The notes below the pieces were generated by a model. The model saw only the letters and a list, made by a program, of their open reading frames with translations. It did no database searches and was not told the DNA's origin. Positions 41,301 to 53,500 of a stretch of DNA of 64,000 bases are shown piece by piece. The first letter of the stretch is position 1, and every line of letters starts with the position of its first letter. The DNA comes from Heterobilharzia americana (taxonomy: Eukaryota; Platyhelminthes; Trematoda; Strigeidida; Schistosomatidae), in assembly GCA_944470555.2 (NCBI GenBank), contig OX104127.1:139890786-139954785 (forward strand), in the 5' to 3' direction. Position numbers and translations under genes: made by a program.

Positions 41301-43715
41301 TTCGTCCTCTTTGGGACTCGTCAGCCTGATGTTAGTTTTTGCCTGTAGATCTGCGAGTTTGTGACATTAGACATAAGTCGTCGGCGAAATCCCATTCTTC
41401 TAGATTGTTTTCCGCAGTCCAGCGTATCCCGCTCTTCTCTCTCCTCACTGTTTTGCTGCATGATCCAGTCCACTACAATCAGGAATACCATAGGTGATAG
41501 TAGACAGCTTTGTTTTCACTTCAAAGGCATAACTGAGCTTTCCACTGTGAATTACTTGGCATTTGGCGTCTTCATATAGTTGTTGAATGAGGTTGATAAA
41601 AATTTGTGGTATTCCATAGTGTTGGAGCAGCTGCCAAATTACTTCTCGGTCGACGCCTCGATCGAAGGCCCTTTCAAAGTCGACGAAGTTGAGGTAGGGA
41701 GTTGCCATTCTGCCATTCTATACTCTGTTCTATGGTCTGTGTGGCCTCGCGTTGCGATTTGATCCGCACATGATTTATACTTCCTGAATCCACCCTGTTC
41801 AGTCGTAATTTTGAATCCAGCGCATTGTTTAGCCTCTCCAGGATGATGCGGCTTAATATTTTGCTTGGGGTGGACAGAGGTGGAGCATGATTCCTCACCA
41901 GTTCTTGCAAACACTTAGGTCTCCCTTCTTTGTGAGTTTGACAGGGTAGCCTCTTCTTCCAATTGACCAGTATGTGCCTTTCCTTCTTTCCTTCCAGAAC
42001 TTCTGCAATAGTGTTGTGAGCATGTCCGCTGTTGTCCCTGCAGCTGTTTTCAGTGCTTCTGGAGGAATTCTATCTGGTCCTGCTGCCTTCCCACATTTCA
42101 GTAGCTTTATGGCTTTAAAGACTTTGACTTTCGTCGAAGTTGTTGTGTTCACTTGCAGTTCTGTTGCTGGGCTGCAGGTGGTGTTTCTGGACGAAGTGCA
42201 AGTGGTGTTCGATTCAAGAGCTTTTCATTGTGGTCAGCCCATCGTTTCCTTTGTTTCTCCCCTCGCTTTGGCAATTAGATTTCCTTCATCATCTTTTATT
42301 GGTTTCATCTGTATTGATCTCTTCCCTCCCAGATAGTAACCTGGTTATTTGATATAGTGTTGTCAGGTCTCTCCTACCAGCAGCCTGTTCTGCTTCATTT
42401 GCCAGTGTTTCGTAGAAGTGTCTTTTGTCTTTGCGTGCATTCTTTTTCACTTCTTTGTCCAGTGTGGTGTTTTATACGTTGCACTCAGTTCCTCTTTTGG
42501 AGAGAGAGAGAGATTGATTACTGAATCTTTGTCGAATCAACCAACACCCAACACATGTTATAGGGATGATACAACACCTATTGCAGAGATGTGGAATATT
42601 CACTACGAATAAAAGCAAAGAATATGAGGTGTGACAGGACTATGAAAATCAGATATTGAAAGTAGTGTTATTACATTGATATGATTACGAGCAATGATAA
42701 TTTATGCTCGGAACGTCATTAGGTAAATAATACTGTATCAAATAAACAAATCTAATATGGAATTAAACTCTACCACAGTGCCCAAGTTTGCACTTATATT
42801 TTGATCTGTCTCTTGAATTCCTTTCATTGCCCCTTTTTTGAATAGGCTATTACAAACGCTCTTTACTTTCAGATCCTACAGTCAACCAACACATAATCTT
42901 TTTAACATCACAATCCTTTCGTTTTTTTCAGAACTAAATACATAATACTATTTTGTTTTATCTGATTCCCTGACCTTAATTAGTTAAATTATATTCTACT
43001 ATTAGTACATTTAACACGTTTTCAAATATTTATACCCGTGAAACTTTTCTCATGCAGTGAATATTCTATTTCATGTGAAACTTTTATAAATACATTTTTA
43101 TTGTTCTACATATTTCAATCCATCAATGTTGATATATCATGTAGTAAGTAGTCTTGTTTCCTTCTAATATATTGAAATCTTTGGTGTTATGCTTTTGAAA
43201 AGTCACTATTTGATCACTATTCTTATCGATGTTCCCAGCAGTTCATCGGTATTATACCTTCCAGTCTGATACTGATTGATCGAAGGTAATCTACAGAATG
43301 GAGGTTTATACATGCGTAAATCTTTTTTCTTGACATAGCCCTAATTTGGCAAACTTGTAGTGATACTAGATGATCATTGAAAGTGAAATGAAAATCTGGG
43401 TCGTGTCAGGGCTCAAACAAACCGCCTCTCAGTTACCGCCTCCATAATCGATCAACTGAGTTACGAGACTCATCTGCTGTCCAGATCTTTATTTTATTTC
43501 AATCACCAAGGGTTATGCCCGACTCCCATATCAATTTGTAATACGTAACTGTCCATTCATCGTATTCACTTTGGTTGCCCAGCCACCATTTCTCATCTCA
43601 ATCCAAATCAAGATCTGATCGGCAGCTGGTTCTCGTAGCTCAGTTAGTACAGCACCGGCACGGTAACCCAGGGGTTGCTGGTTCGAATCCCACCGTGACT
43701 CAGATTTTCACTACT

Positions 43716-43750
<35 letters not shown>

Positions 43751-46700
43751 TTAAAAGAAGAGTAAAAAAGACTATGTATATACCAAAAGTAAGGATACTT
43801 ACTAGACCCATAACTTTTTTTAAAGCCTAGGGATAACTTATGCAATCAGTCACACTAGCATTTAGATTCATTAAAGATAAATAATAGGAACCTGTGCAAT
43901 CTTCAATCAGCTTTCTTTCAAAAGTAAAAGTTGATTAGTTGATCATTTGAAGTAAAGTTATTCCCTTCAAAACACGTTGCCATCCACCGTGATGATTTTA
44001 CCTCGTCTTATATGATAAAAACATTGCTATAGGTTACAAACGTTTTAAAAATGCATGTGAATATATATGACGATTAAAGGACACAGTGATACGATTAAAA
44101 CAAACAAAAGCGTGCAATAAATGGATCCAATATGTTAGATGGAAAATTAAGTAACCCAGATATCTGAGCAAGCCACCTTATCGAGTTTAAATTCTGAAAT
44201 CTTAGTTGACTATCATCAACGTATATAGCATTTTCGAATTGAAGTAGGCATTTCTGGGCTTATCAGATGACAAAAGTGTTCTCTACTATGCTTTAAAGTT
44301 TTAAGTTTACGAGTATTATGAAAACGTCATAGACATACAACTGTAGGATCGTTTGTAGTATCACTTTCATGTAGTTGGCTAATTAGATAAAGTACTTTGA
44401 AGTCTATGTGAAGTTCGAAATTGTTGCCTTAGTTTTAGACGTGATAAGAAAGAATGCTTTGAGGTATGTAATTTAGGTGTTGTCTACCAGTGATGAGAAT
44501 TTTGATATATTCATCTGAATCAATGATTTTAGGTTACAGTTCTATTTTAAGGCGTATCGACCTGTGTCAATTTTTTTTTTTTTATCAGATCATATGTTGT
44601 TATTGTCCGCTGCTACCGTGTTAATCAACATCATATATACTTTACCCATCTTTTCTTTTCGAGTTATATAACAGTGATAGGCAAGTTTTTTCAGTTGGTG
44701 CTGTTGCTGCTGCTTCTACTGTTTACGGCGTGTCAATACCAATTTTGCGACAAAGCCTTTTAAAAGTTGACCATTTCCCAGTCCTTTTATACGGTAGCTA
44801 ACATTTTGTTGAGTTCATTGTAAATTCATTAATACCTTATAGACTGCCATTACCTTAGAACTAGTGCCATTTGGTAAACATACATGACAGCTACTATATT
44901 CATATTGGTGACTAACAATAGAACCGACGACGCGCGCTTTGTCCTATTTGGGTCTCATCAACTGGGTGTACCCCAGTGAAGTGATCTTGTTCCATTGAAA
45001 CTCGAACCCGGGACCTATCGTTTCAAAAGCCAAAGCTATTCACTAGGCCACTTGAGCATGACAACCACCTCTTGTACAACAGGTATCAATTGTTGTTATG
45101 ATGCTTGTAATTTCCCTCTGTTGTACAGAACCGAATCGCCAAACTTCTGAAGTGCAGGTGCGTACGGCCGAAGGGTCCAAAATAGGATGAAAAGCGTGTC
45201 CTGGATTTCAATGAGAATCATCAAGATGAATATAACATCATGAATATCCGACAGTATCGAGAGATCTGCATAGGAGCCTGTCTACCAACAGAGGTCGAGT
45301 AATTCGACCCTATTGGCAACGGGGAATTACAACTATCATAACAACAATATATGGTAACTATAACGTTTTGTCAGATAATCCATCTGGTTAATTTTATTTA
45401 TCCCTTTGAAAATCTTATCCTTGTATATCTGTAATATCGCTGAGCAATAATATTGAGCATCTGTCTTAATCAATAGTGTAATTAAGGTATTATCCACCTT
45501 TCGTCCACCTACCTCTTCTCTAGATTAACAACAATAAACTGTCGCGTTCATGTAGGAACTTTTGTCGTAGAGAGTAAAATGATCGCTTACACTTTTGACT
45601 GATGAATACTTCCCGTTCATAAGCTGTTTTACGTTATGAAAATGTACTCTATTAAAAACTATGTTTTTAAACTATTGATATAGACTACTTATCTGTTTAA
45701 TTATCTGATATTATTTCAGGTAGACAGATAAATAGAACAACGGAGAATCTGGCACGAAAGTGCATCGCTTAAAGTTGTCACACTTCCCCATAACATAAAA
45801 ACAACAGTTGGTTAAAAAAGAGTGATATGAAAGTTGGAGAAATGAGGGAATAAAGTCAAAGAAAATTCTCAAGACTTCGAAGATGTCAAACAGTGAATAC
45901 ATGTATACTATTGCGATCTATTTTGATCCTGTCACCATGAGTCTGTAACCACTGATTCCTCTTCATGATAGACAGTTTTTGCTTCTGTAAACGGCTCAGA
46001 TGAAGTCAGGGACTTCATACACTGGTCCCACCTCTTGGTGTAATCATCCTGAACCTTCCTCCAACACAATCATACTTCGGTTAACATTGCATGTCAAGGT
46101 AGGCGGTGGCTTGACGTGGGCAACATATGTGACAGACACCTCATCAACTGGCCTACCTTCGTCGCCTAGTGCTTTACTCCCAACTTCTTTGTTGCCCATA
46201 CATTGATTACACCACATATATAGAATGTCAGGAATCTGTGTGTATGCCTAAATTACATAACTTTTCGTACAGTAAAGATTTATTCGATGCATTCTTTTTC
46301 ACTTCTGAAACTTGCCTGTTTCTCTCAAGTTTTTTTGGTTTTTGAGCTCCAGTTAAACGTCACAATAATGTTAGGTTGGCTGATGTCACTACAAGACTTC
46401 TCTCCTTTTTTATAAACTGGAATAGTTATCTGTAAAAACAAATTTTATGGAACTACCTCTGATTATCCTTTGCTGGTTGATAGGCAGCTGAAGGGCGACT
46501 ATGGGCCAGTTGAGCTGTGCTTCGAGGTGTTTCCATAAAAAGTTTGAGACATCTGTCGTGAGAGGTTATAAAGGTCCCATCCTTTTCGGTGATGGTGTTG
46601 CTAACTATTGTCTACTTCTTGTCAGTGTTCTTAAATAGCCGAAATAATTGTTGAGTATTACCTAATGCTGACGCCTCTCTTATGTCAAAGTAGATTTTAA

Positions 46701-49700
46701 TGATTCAATGCATTAGCCAGTTGAGGCCAGGTTAATAACCACATGGAGGTCAGATATGTCTGTCTCAGAAACAAAGCATGAATCCATGACTGAGGATTCC
46801 AGGGTTTCGGCAAGAAACATCTATTGTCTGGTTTGGCAAAAGTTTCACACATTGACAGCTTCAATGTAAAATTTATAACAGGGTTTTAAGAGACTACGAA
46901 TGGTTGTTCTTTGGTTTGGATCCTGGGTAATGATAGCAGATTGAGAGGTTGAGGAGGTTGTAGGAGGCTTTTTACTGGTATCAGAAAGTGAAGAGAAGGA
47001 AAGAAGCAAAAGTTAGGGGTGTAGGTTATGTTTGACCACGTTTTGTATACTGTTGGAACCATGCAGGTGGTTGTTGCTATCGGGCTTCCGTGGGAGTTGT
47101 TTTTACAAGGTACCTGGAAAAGAAAAGACTTTATTTTCATATGACCGCAGAGCCCATGGAACAGCAGTTTCAGATCCATCATAAGCGGGCTTTTTAGAAG
47201 TTTAAGATATAAATTTGATTGTTTTGAACTCAGTGAGGAAACCCATACCGTTGCCACTGGAAAGCCTCAGGACAGGAAAGTGTTATTTTAAGGACTATCT
47301 GTAACCACCCTTCCCACTCATACGTACGGCAGCATCAGTGTAGACTACTGGTAATCCACAGGGAAACACGTTACTGCTCTTAAACTCCGTGCAGTCAGCC
47401 GTACAACCTGACTCTTAGGCGCTCACTATTGTGTAAGCTATTTACATCATGACGATAGCTACTCTATGCACTATCACTGTCCGGTTATTATTTTTCGTAT
47501 GGTAGGACCTCAGTGAACAAATATTCCAGCAAGCAGATCTTGTTGGGCTATTTCGATATGCAAGCCTAATTACAACGTCGGGATGATAGCTGTATATTTT
47601 AAATATAAACTTTAGGTTAGAAGTAGTATTCATCCTGGACTGACATCAGTTGGGGAACCATTGAAAATCTGGTAGCACTGGACAGCTGTTTCGTCCTAGT
47701 ATGGGACTCCTCAGCAGTACGCACCAACGACCCGGCTAGGGATCGAACTCAGGACCTTCAGGTTTCACGGCGAACGCGTTACTCATTCAGCCACTAGGGT
47801 CAACCAGTCGGAAGTGAAGTGGATGCTAACTGAAGACCTTGGGTGATAGTCATGAATTGGCAGAAATTGGAAGTTGTGAACCACTGAAACCGACCCAGTG
47901 GCTGAATGGTTAACGCGTTCGCCGTGAAACCAGAAGGTCCTGAGTTCGATCCCTAGCCGGGTCATGGGTGCGTACTGCTGAGGAGTCCCATACTAGGACG
48001 AAACAGCTTTCCAGTGCTCCCTGGTTTTCAATGGTTCCCCAACTGATGTCAGTCCATGATGAATACTATTTCTAAATTAAAAATCCCCATTCATCTCAAA
48101 AATGCATAAACTTTAGGTGTTTATAGTGTTATGTACTCACAATCTTCTAGATCACTATAAGCTCTCATTTAGTAGGATGAGGATTACCAAAGTTGCTTAA
48201 TTATTTGATGAAAACTGTTATTTCAGGGATAGATAAAATTATTTTGTCAAAAATATTAGTCATCAAAGTATTTCGCTTAAATGTCTCTCGAAAAATAGGA
48301 TACTGTAACTAAATGTTGTCAGTGTCTAAAATTGAAAGTCATACATGAACTTGTTAAGATGGACAAATCGACAAGTCTGAAAATAGAGTTCAGTTTGTAT
48401 CATTCTGAAGTCCATATCGCCTAGTAATTTCCTTCAGATAGTTGAAGGTTTTCTTGTCTAGAGGAAATCAGCTTACTTGCTTCTGTTACTTCGAGTGACT
48501 ACGATTTACGCGTTGAATTTCCCTTCATATCTCTTTCCCTAGTTCACTCTGTTTACTCGAATTCTATGTTTTCATTTTTCAATGATTTACCTTCTGTTGT
48601 TTTTGAAATATACTTTTATCTACATTTTTGTGTATTCCATTATTCCTAATTATTTTCAAATAGCTGACACAAGACTATCATAATCTACTGCTTTTAATAC
48701 TGTACGCTTATTTTACTTAAGTGTCATCCTGACTATACATACTAGCTCTGCATTATAATAAAGTGTCATTAATGTGATATTCATCAGTTTGCCTATTTGC
48801 TAAATTTGCTCATTTCTGCAGACTAATCTTGAAATTTGACAAATTTAACTGGATTATTTGTTTCATGTGGAAGTCGATGGATTTCAATGTTTTGTGTACT
48901 AAATTATCTTTGTGATATCATGCAGTAATACAATTTTTCAAGAATCCGAAATGCTCTGGAGATATTCAAAACCAATCAGATTTACCTGAACCTTTTTAGA
49001 AAATTTCATGGCTATACATGTAATTGTCTGACTAGATAAGTTGACAAAATTCAGTTATAGCAACCTGTTGGAATAGTCTGGTATGCAAAATCTGTGATGT
49101 TCGTCAAGAATTTATACTCTCCATTTTTATTTATTCTTGTTATAAGCATGCTCCTATAGGTCGTTTTCTGAATTTACATGGATCGGCCTTGTTACAGGTG
49201 ACTCATTTATAAACTTAGAGTACGCAATTGACGTATTCCTGTTAGTTGAATATACTGACAATATGTTGAGTCTTCTAGACCATTCAAGAATGTTTGGGAT
49301 GCCTTTCTCCTCACGCAAATGCAAACTGTTGCTACAAGAGTCTTCTTCACTGGTGTTTTGTTCAGCAACAGGGAGTGAGTGAACTGGCTCTCCGCACTGA
49401 CCACTTCACTCACCGAGAAAGCCGGATCAACCCTGTTGGTTCAGTAACCGACAAACTCTCTGCGCGAATACCGTAAGCACGCTCGGCTTACGCCAGCTAT
49501 GTCACTGCCTTAATACCATTTTCCCGTATTTAGGGCTGACTGTGTTGAGCAGCAGTTTGCTTTGCACTACTTTATGACCTTAAAATGCACAAATGAAAGG
49601 TGGGGGACATGAGAAGACTTCATATGTTCGATCACCGTTGCCTTCTTAGTGTTAGCCGTGTATCATAGAAACATCTTACTGGTAGCATGAGAGTTAATAT

Positions 49701-50465
49701 TGAGTTTTGCATAAAAGAGGCAATTTAGTTAACGACCTTCTAAACCTTCATTGACTCAGGTAGTTGTTGCGTTCTACTTTGACACACTGATGGAAAGTGT
49801 CGCAACTTGGAATGTTATGCAGTAATGCCAGATTCCATGTTGACACTGGCTGCTTGAAATGATAGTTGTTACTTAGGCTAGTTTAAGTAACCTACTTAAA
49901 CGAACGTCTAGGTTGAATTACTTGAAATGTTTTGAATTTGTGTATCATGCGAGTGCCATGAATTAGAAATGATAAAGTTGAAACTTATGTCGACTTCACT
50001 TGTCAATTACTTAGTGATAAGATGAGGTGGTCGGCTACACTCTACTTTAAGTTATTATGTAGTTTTCAAAATAATTTATCGCATCGCATTGAAATTTTTG
50101 ACTAGGGTTCATATTTGTCTTTTGGACATTTCTGAATTATAGTAAACAACTCTAACTTCTGTATTTAGAATAGGTTTCCGCCTTGGCCAAGGTGGAGTTA
50201 ACAATTGATCTTTACTCATTATTCTTCAACTGTATCATAGACCCTTTCTATTTGTTTCCACTTTGATGATCCACTTACTTCATGCTTTAGTATTACGCGA
50301 TTTGAATTTTTTAAAGTTTTACTCAGCACTGATTGTTGATATATCTGCATTATCAGGCTGTTTTGCACTACTCTTATGATCAGTACTTATAACATTATTA
50401 AAGTAGTTAGAAATCTCAGTTTCTACTCTGTTACTATTGGCTGAAGAAATATACTATAACTGGTC

Positions 50466-50543
<78 letters not shown>

Positions 50544-53500
50544 TGATACTATAATCCGTAATGAATACCTACCTGGAATCAATGAATTAATCGACAGAAA
50601 CCTACAAATTGAATTTATCTAGGGCTTATTGATGATTCGCTTCGAGAGCGGATTCCCTAGGTTCTAATTGGTGAGTCCATCCAAGTCACACAGAATAGTT
50701 ACTCAACGACGGCCTTGAATAGAGGTTTGACCATATCTTGAACTGACAGGAAAAGAGATGTGAAGTATTACGTTCCGACCCACTGACTTAGTGGTAACTT
50801 GCTGACTGCAGAACCTGAAGATCCCGGGTCTAACCCCTGACCAGCGAGGGTCATGAGCGCACACTGCTGGAAATTCCCACACTAGGACAAATCAGCTATC
50901 TAGTGCTTCCAGATCTCCAATGTTTCTCCAACTTATCTCAGTTCATTATGAATACCAATCTAAAATCAATAAATAAATCCCCACAGACCTCCAAATTGAA
51001 AACCTGAAAATGAAGTAATCGAGAGTAATATTGGTCACATATATTTCTCTTATTTTAAAAAATAAAGTGAATGTTTTCTCTGCATTAAATTTTATTTTCA
51101 CCTGCGTTACACGTAATACAAGTAACTCTAATCAACATAAGACAGGTGGAGTCGGTGTGTCGTTAGCATAACTGAATTCAACTTGTTCGCTAACACTTCA
51201 ATACGATCAGGTTTAATTTTTCGTTGTTGTAGTGGATCAATCTTATACGATCCTTTTCTTTGGTGTTTTACCCTTTTATTTTATTACTTGTTCTCCATCT
51301 TACCTGTAAGTTAATACACCATACTTATCTATATTTCCTAACTAATAACATGAGGATTTGTGCTAACAAACTATTTAGATACAATTTCGTTTAAAACAAA
51401 AGTATTTCAATTCGATTATGCGAAAATTCAATATTTCATTCTTTTGATATTAACGCAGGTAAGTGGCTAGCAGTGGTATCCAGCACGCTCGTTTCGTCCT
51501 CTTTGGGACTTGTCGTCTGAATCTACCTACCGGTATCATCAAAGACTATTTCACTTTTCCATGTGTCTTTTTTTCTCTAAATTATGATCACACTTTATTT
51601 TCTAACAAATGATAACTGTTCATTACTACTACTATTATTATTACTATTCTCTGGTACTTATCAAGTTTCCATTTATTTATTCCCCCCCCCCTTTCATCTT
51701 TTCAATAATTCAGAGTTCCTGGTTTCGACAAATTACTACGTTTTCTTGTAAGCATGAAAAATGGAACTATACAAGAAGCTCATATTGTTTTGGGACGCGC
51801 TCAGGTAGACAGTTTGCTAACTTTTGAACTGCACGTTTTGTCATATTTCCGCATGTGGAAAATGCTTATTTTCTAACCCTAAATTTCACTTGTTATACTT
51901 TAACTTTCGTTACGTATACTGATACTGATTACAAATATTGATCAAATTGTTCAGTAATTTGAAATGTTGCTGGTCTGAGGTTGTCATCTGTAACCTACTA
52001 ATGTCTACCTCACCCCACAGTTTTAGCCAGAATAAGGTTAGGCTGAAAAAAGATCAGGGGCAACTGGACTATCAGGTGGCACTAGTGCATGTGTCCTTTG
52101 ACTATTGGTCTGAGTCATGTATGGAAATGTAAACTTCCCAGTTTGTGTCCGCACAACAACAGAAACCAGTGGTTGAAGACTCTGGATGATATGGTTGAGA
52201 ATCGATGTTAGTAGCGCAGATGTATCTATACACTATCCCCATATTAATCGTCATAGGGAAATTGGTATTTTCTTATTCCTCCTTCCTCTTTTTTATTACC
52301 TTCTTGTGCTTCGGACCGGGTTTTTCTTTATTTCATCATCTTTCGTCTTATTACTTTGTTGTTTGATGTGAAGTGGGACAGCTTAGACCACTGTGTAGTA
52401 GTTATTCCTGGTCCTACATTGTTGTTGTTGATAATACTACTGTCTATCAGGTTGCATCACTATATTCATCTTCGTAATAATGTATGGTAATTAGGAAAGC
52501 GAGTACAAATGATAAACAAAGGTAAGAGAATGGGGTTAAATAATGGTACGTAAATGTACCTTCCTTATCGCAATCGATTTTAGCCTATTTCACCTTTAAA
52601 TATCAGTTCTAACTGTCCATTGAATAAAGGTTAGCTAACCTCTTTTTTTTAAAATATATGATTTCAATCGGCAGTTAACAAATTCGAGATTCAGTTGTTT
52701 ATCTAACTTGCAATATCTTTTCTATGTTTATACCTTCGTAGGCAGCAAGCTGACTTGACTGATGTGCAGATAACCTTATTATCTTGGCTTTTATGAGTTT
52801 GTCTTCCTTTTTAATAAACTATATTTCAAGGTGAAATGAAATTTGAACCACGGCCGGATTTGAACCAGCGGCCACCGGGTTTCCGACCTGATGCTCTACC
52901 ACCTGAGCTATGAGGTGCAACTTCTGGCCAGATTTTTATTTCACTTCAGTCACCATGTGAATGCATGACGCGTTACTATCGCTTGGTCTTACTCACACTG
53001 GCTGCCTAGTCAGGACTTCTCATCCCAACCCCAATATAACTGAATTAGAAAGAGCAAGCATCGTATTACCTATCATTTTGACTGTCTGAGATAGCCGTAG
53101 TTTGGGAGACTAGTATTGATGCTACTTTTATTTGATGAATTCCTACGTTTTGCGTCAACATTGCATGTGTACTGATTTCAAGACATTTAAACGGTATGCA
53201 GCTGTAGTTTATTGATCTATTTAGTCGCCTTTCAGTTACGCTCATTCGTACAATAGGCAATGAGCCATACATATTGTGTGGGGGCCAGTGATGCTACCTG
53301 GCTTCCCAAACCTCAAGTTGTGTAGGGTTCGAGTCCGCTGCCCAATGGTTGATGGTCATCTACTTAAATCATTGAGCCACAGCTCCAACACCTTTCAGCC
53401 ACTGAGTCAGCAGTTCGAGCTCCATTTCACTTAGTAATGCTTGACCAGAGAGGCAGTATAGTTAACGCTGACATTACATGTATGGCTCAGCGCCTTAGGC

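Larger units (their letters stand above)
40505..42510 (-). mobile_element. R1 RTE-like retrotransposon, longest copy (about 2 kb)
   Basis: Read on the - strand it gives KTPHWTKK-like upstream sequence, then GKAAGPDRIPPEALK (near 42060-42105), TPSKILSRIILERLNNAL, EQGGFRK(Y)KSCADQI, NFVDFERAFD and GRNLKEVVSSTYLGSIVSTT. This is the order of RT motifs in APE-type non-LTR elements, with frameshifts. The 'YADD' region is lost or damaged. The AT-rich tail is at 40505-40530. A short S1 ribozyme fragment is nested at 41252-41330. Confidence 0.9.
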
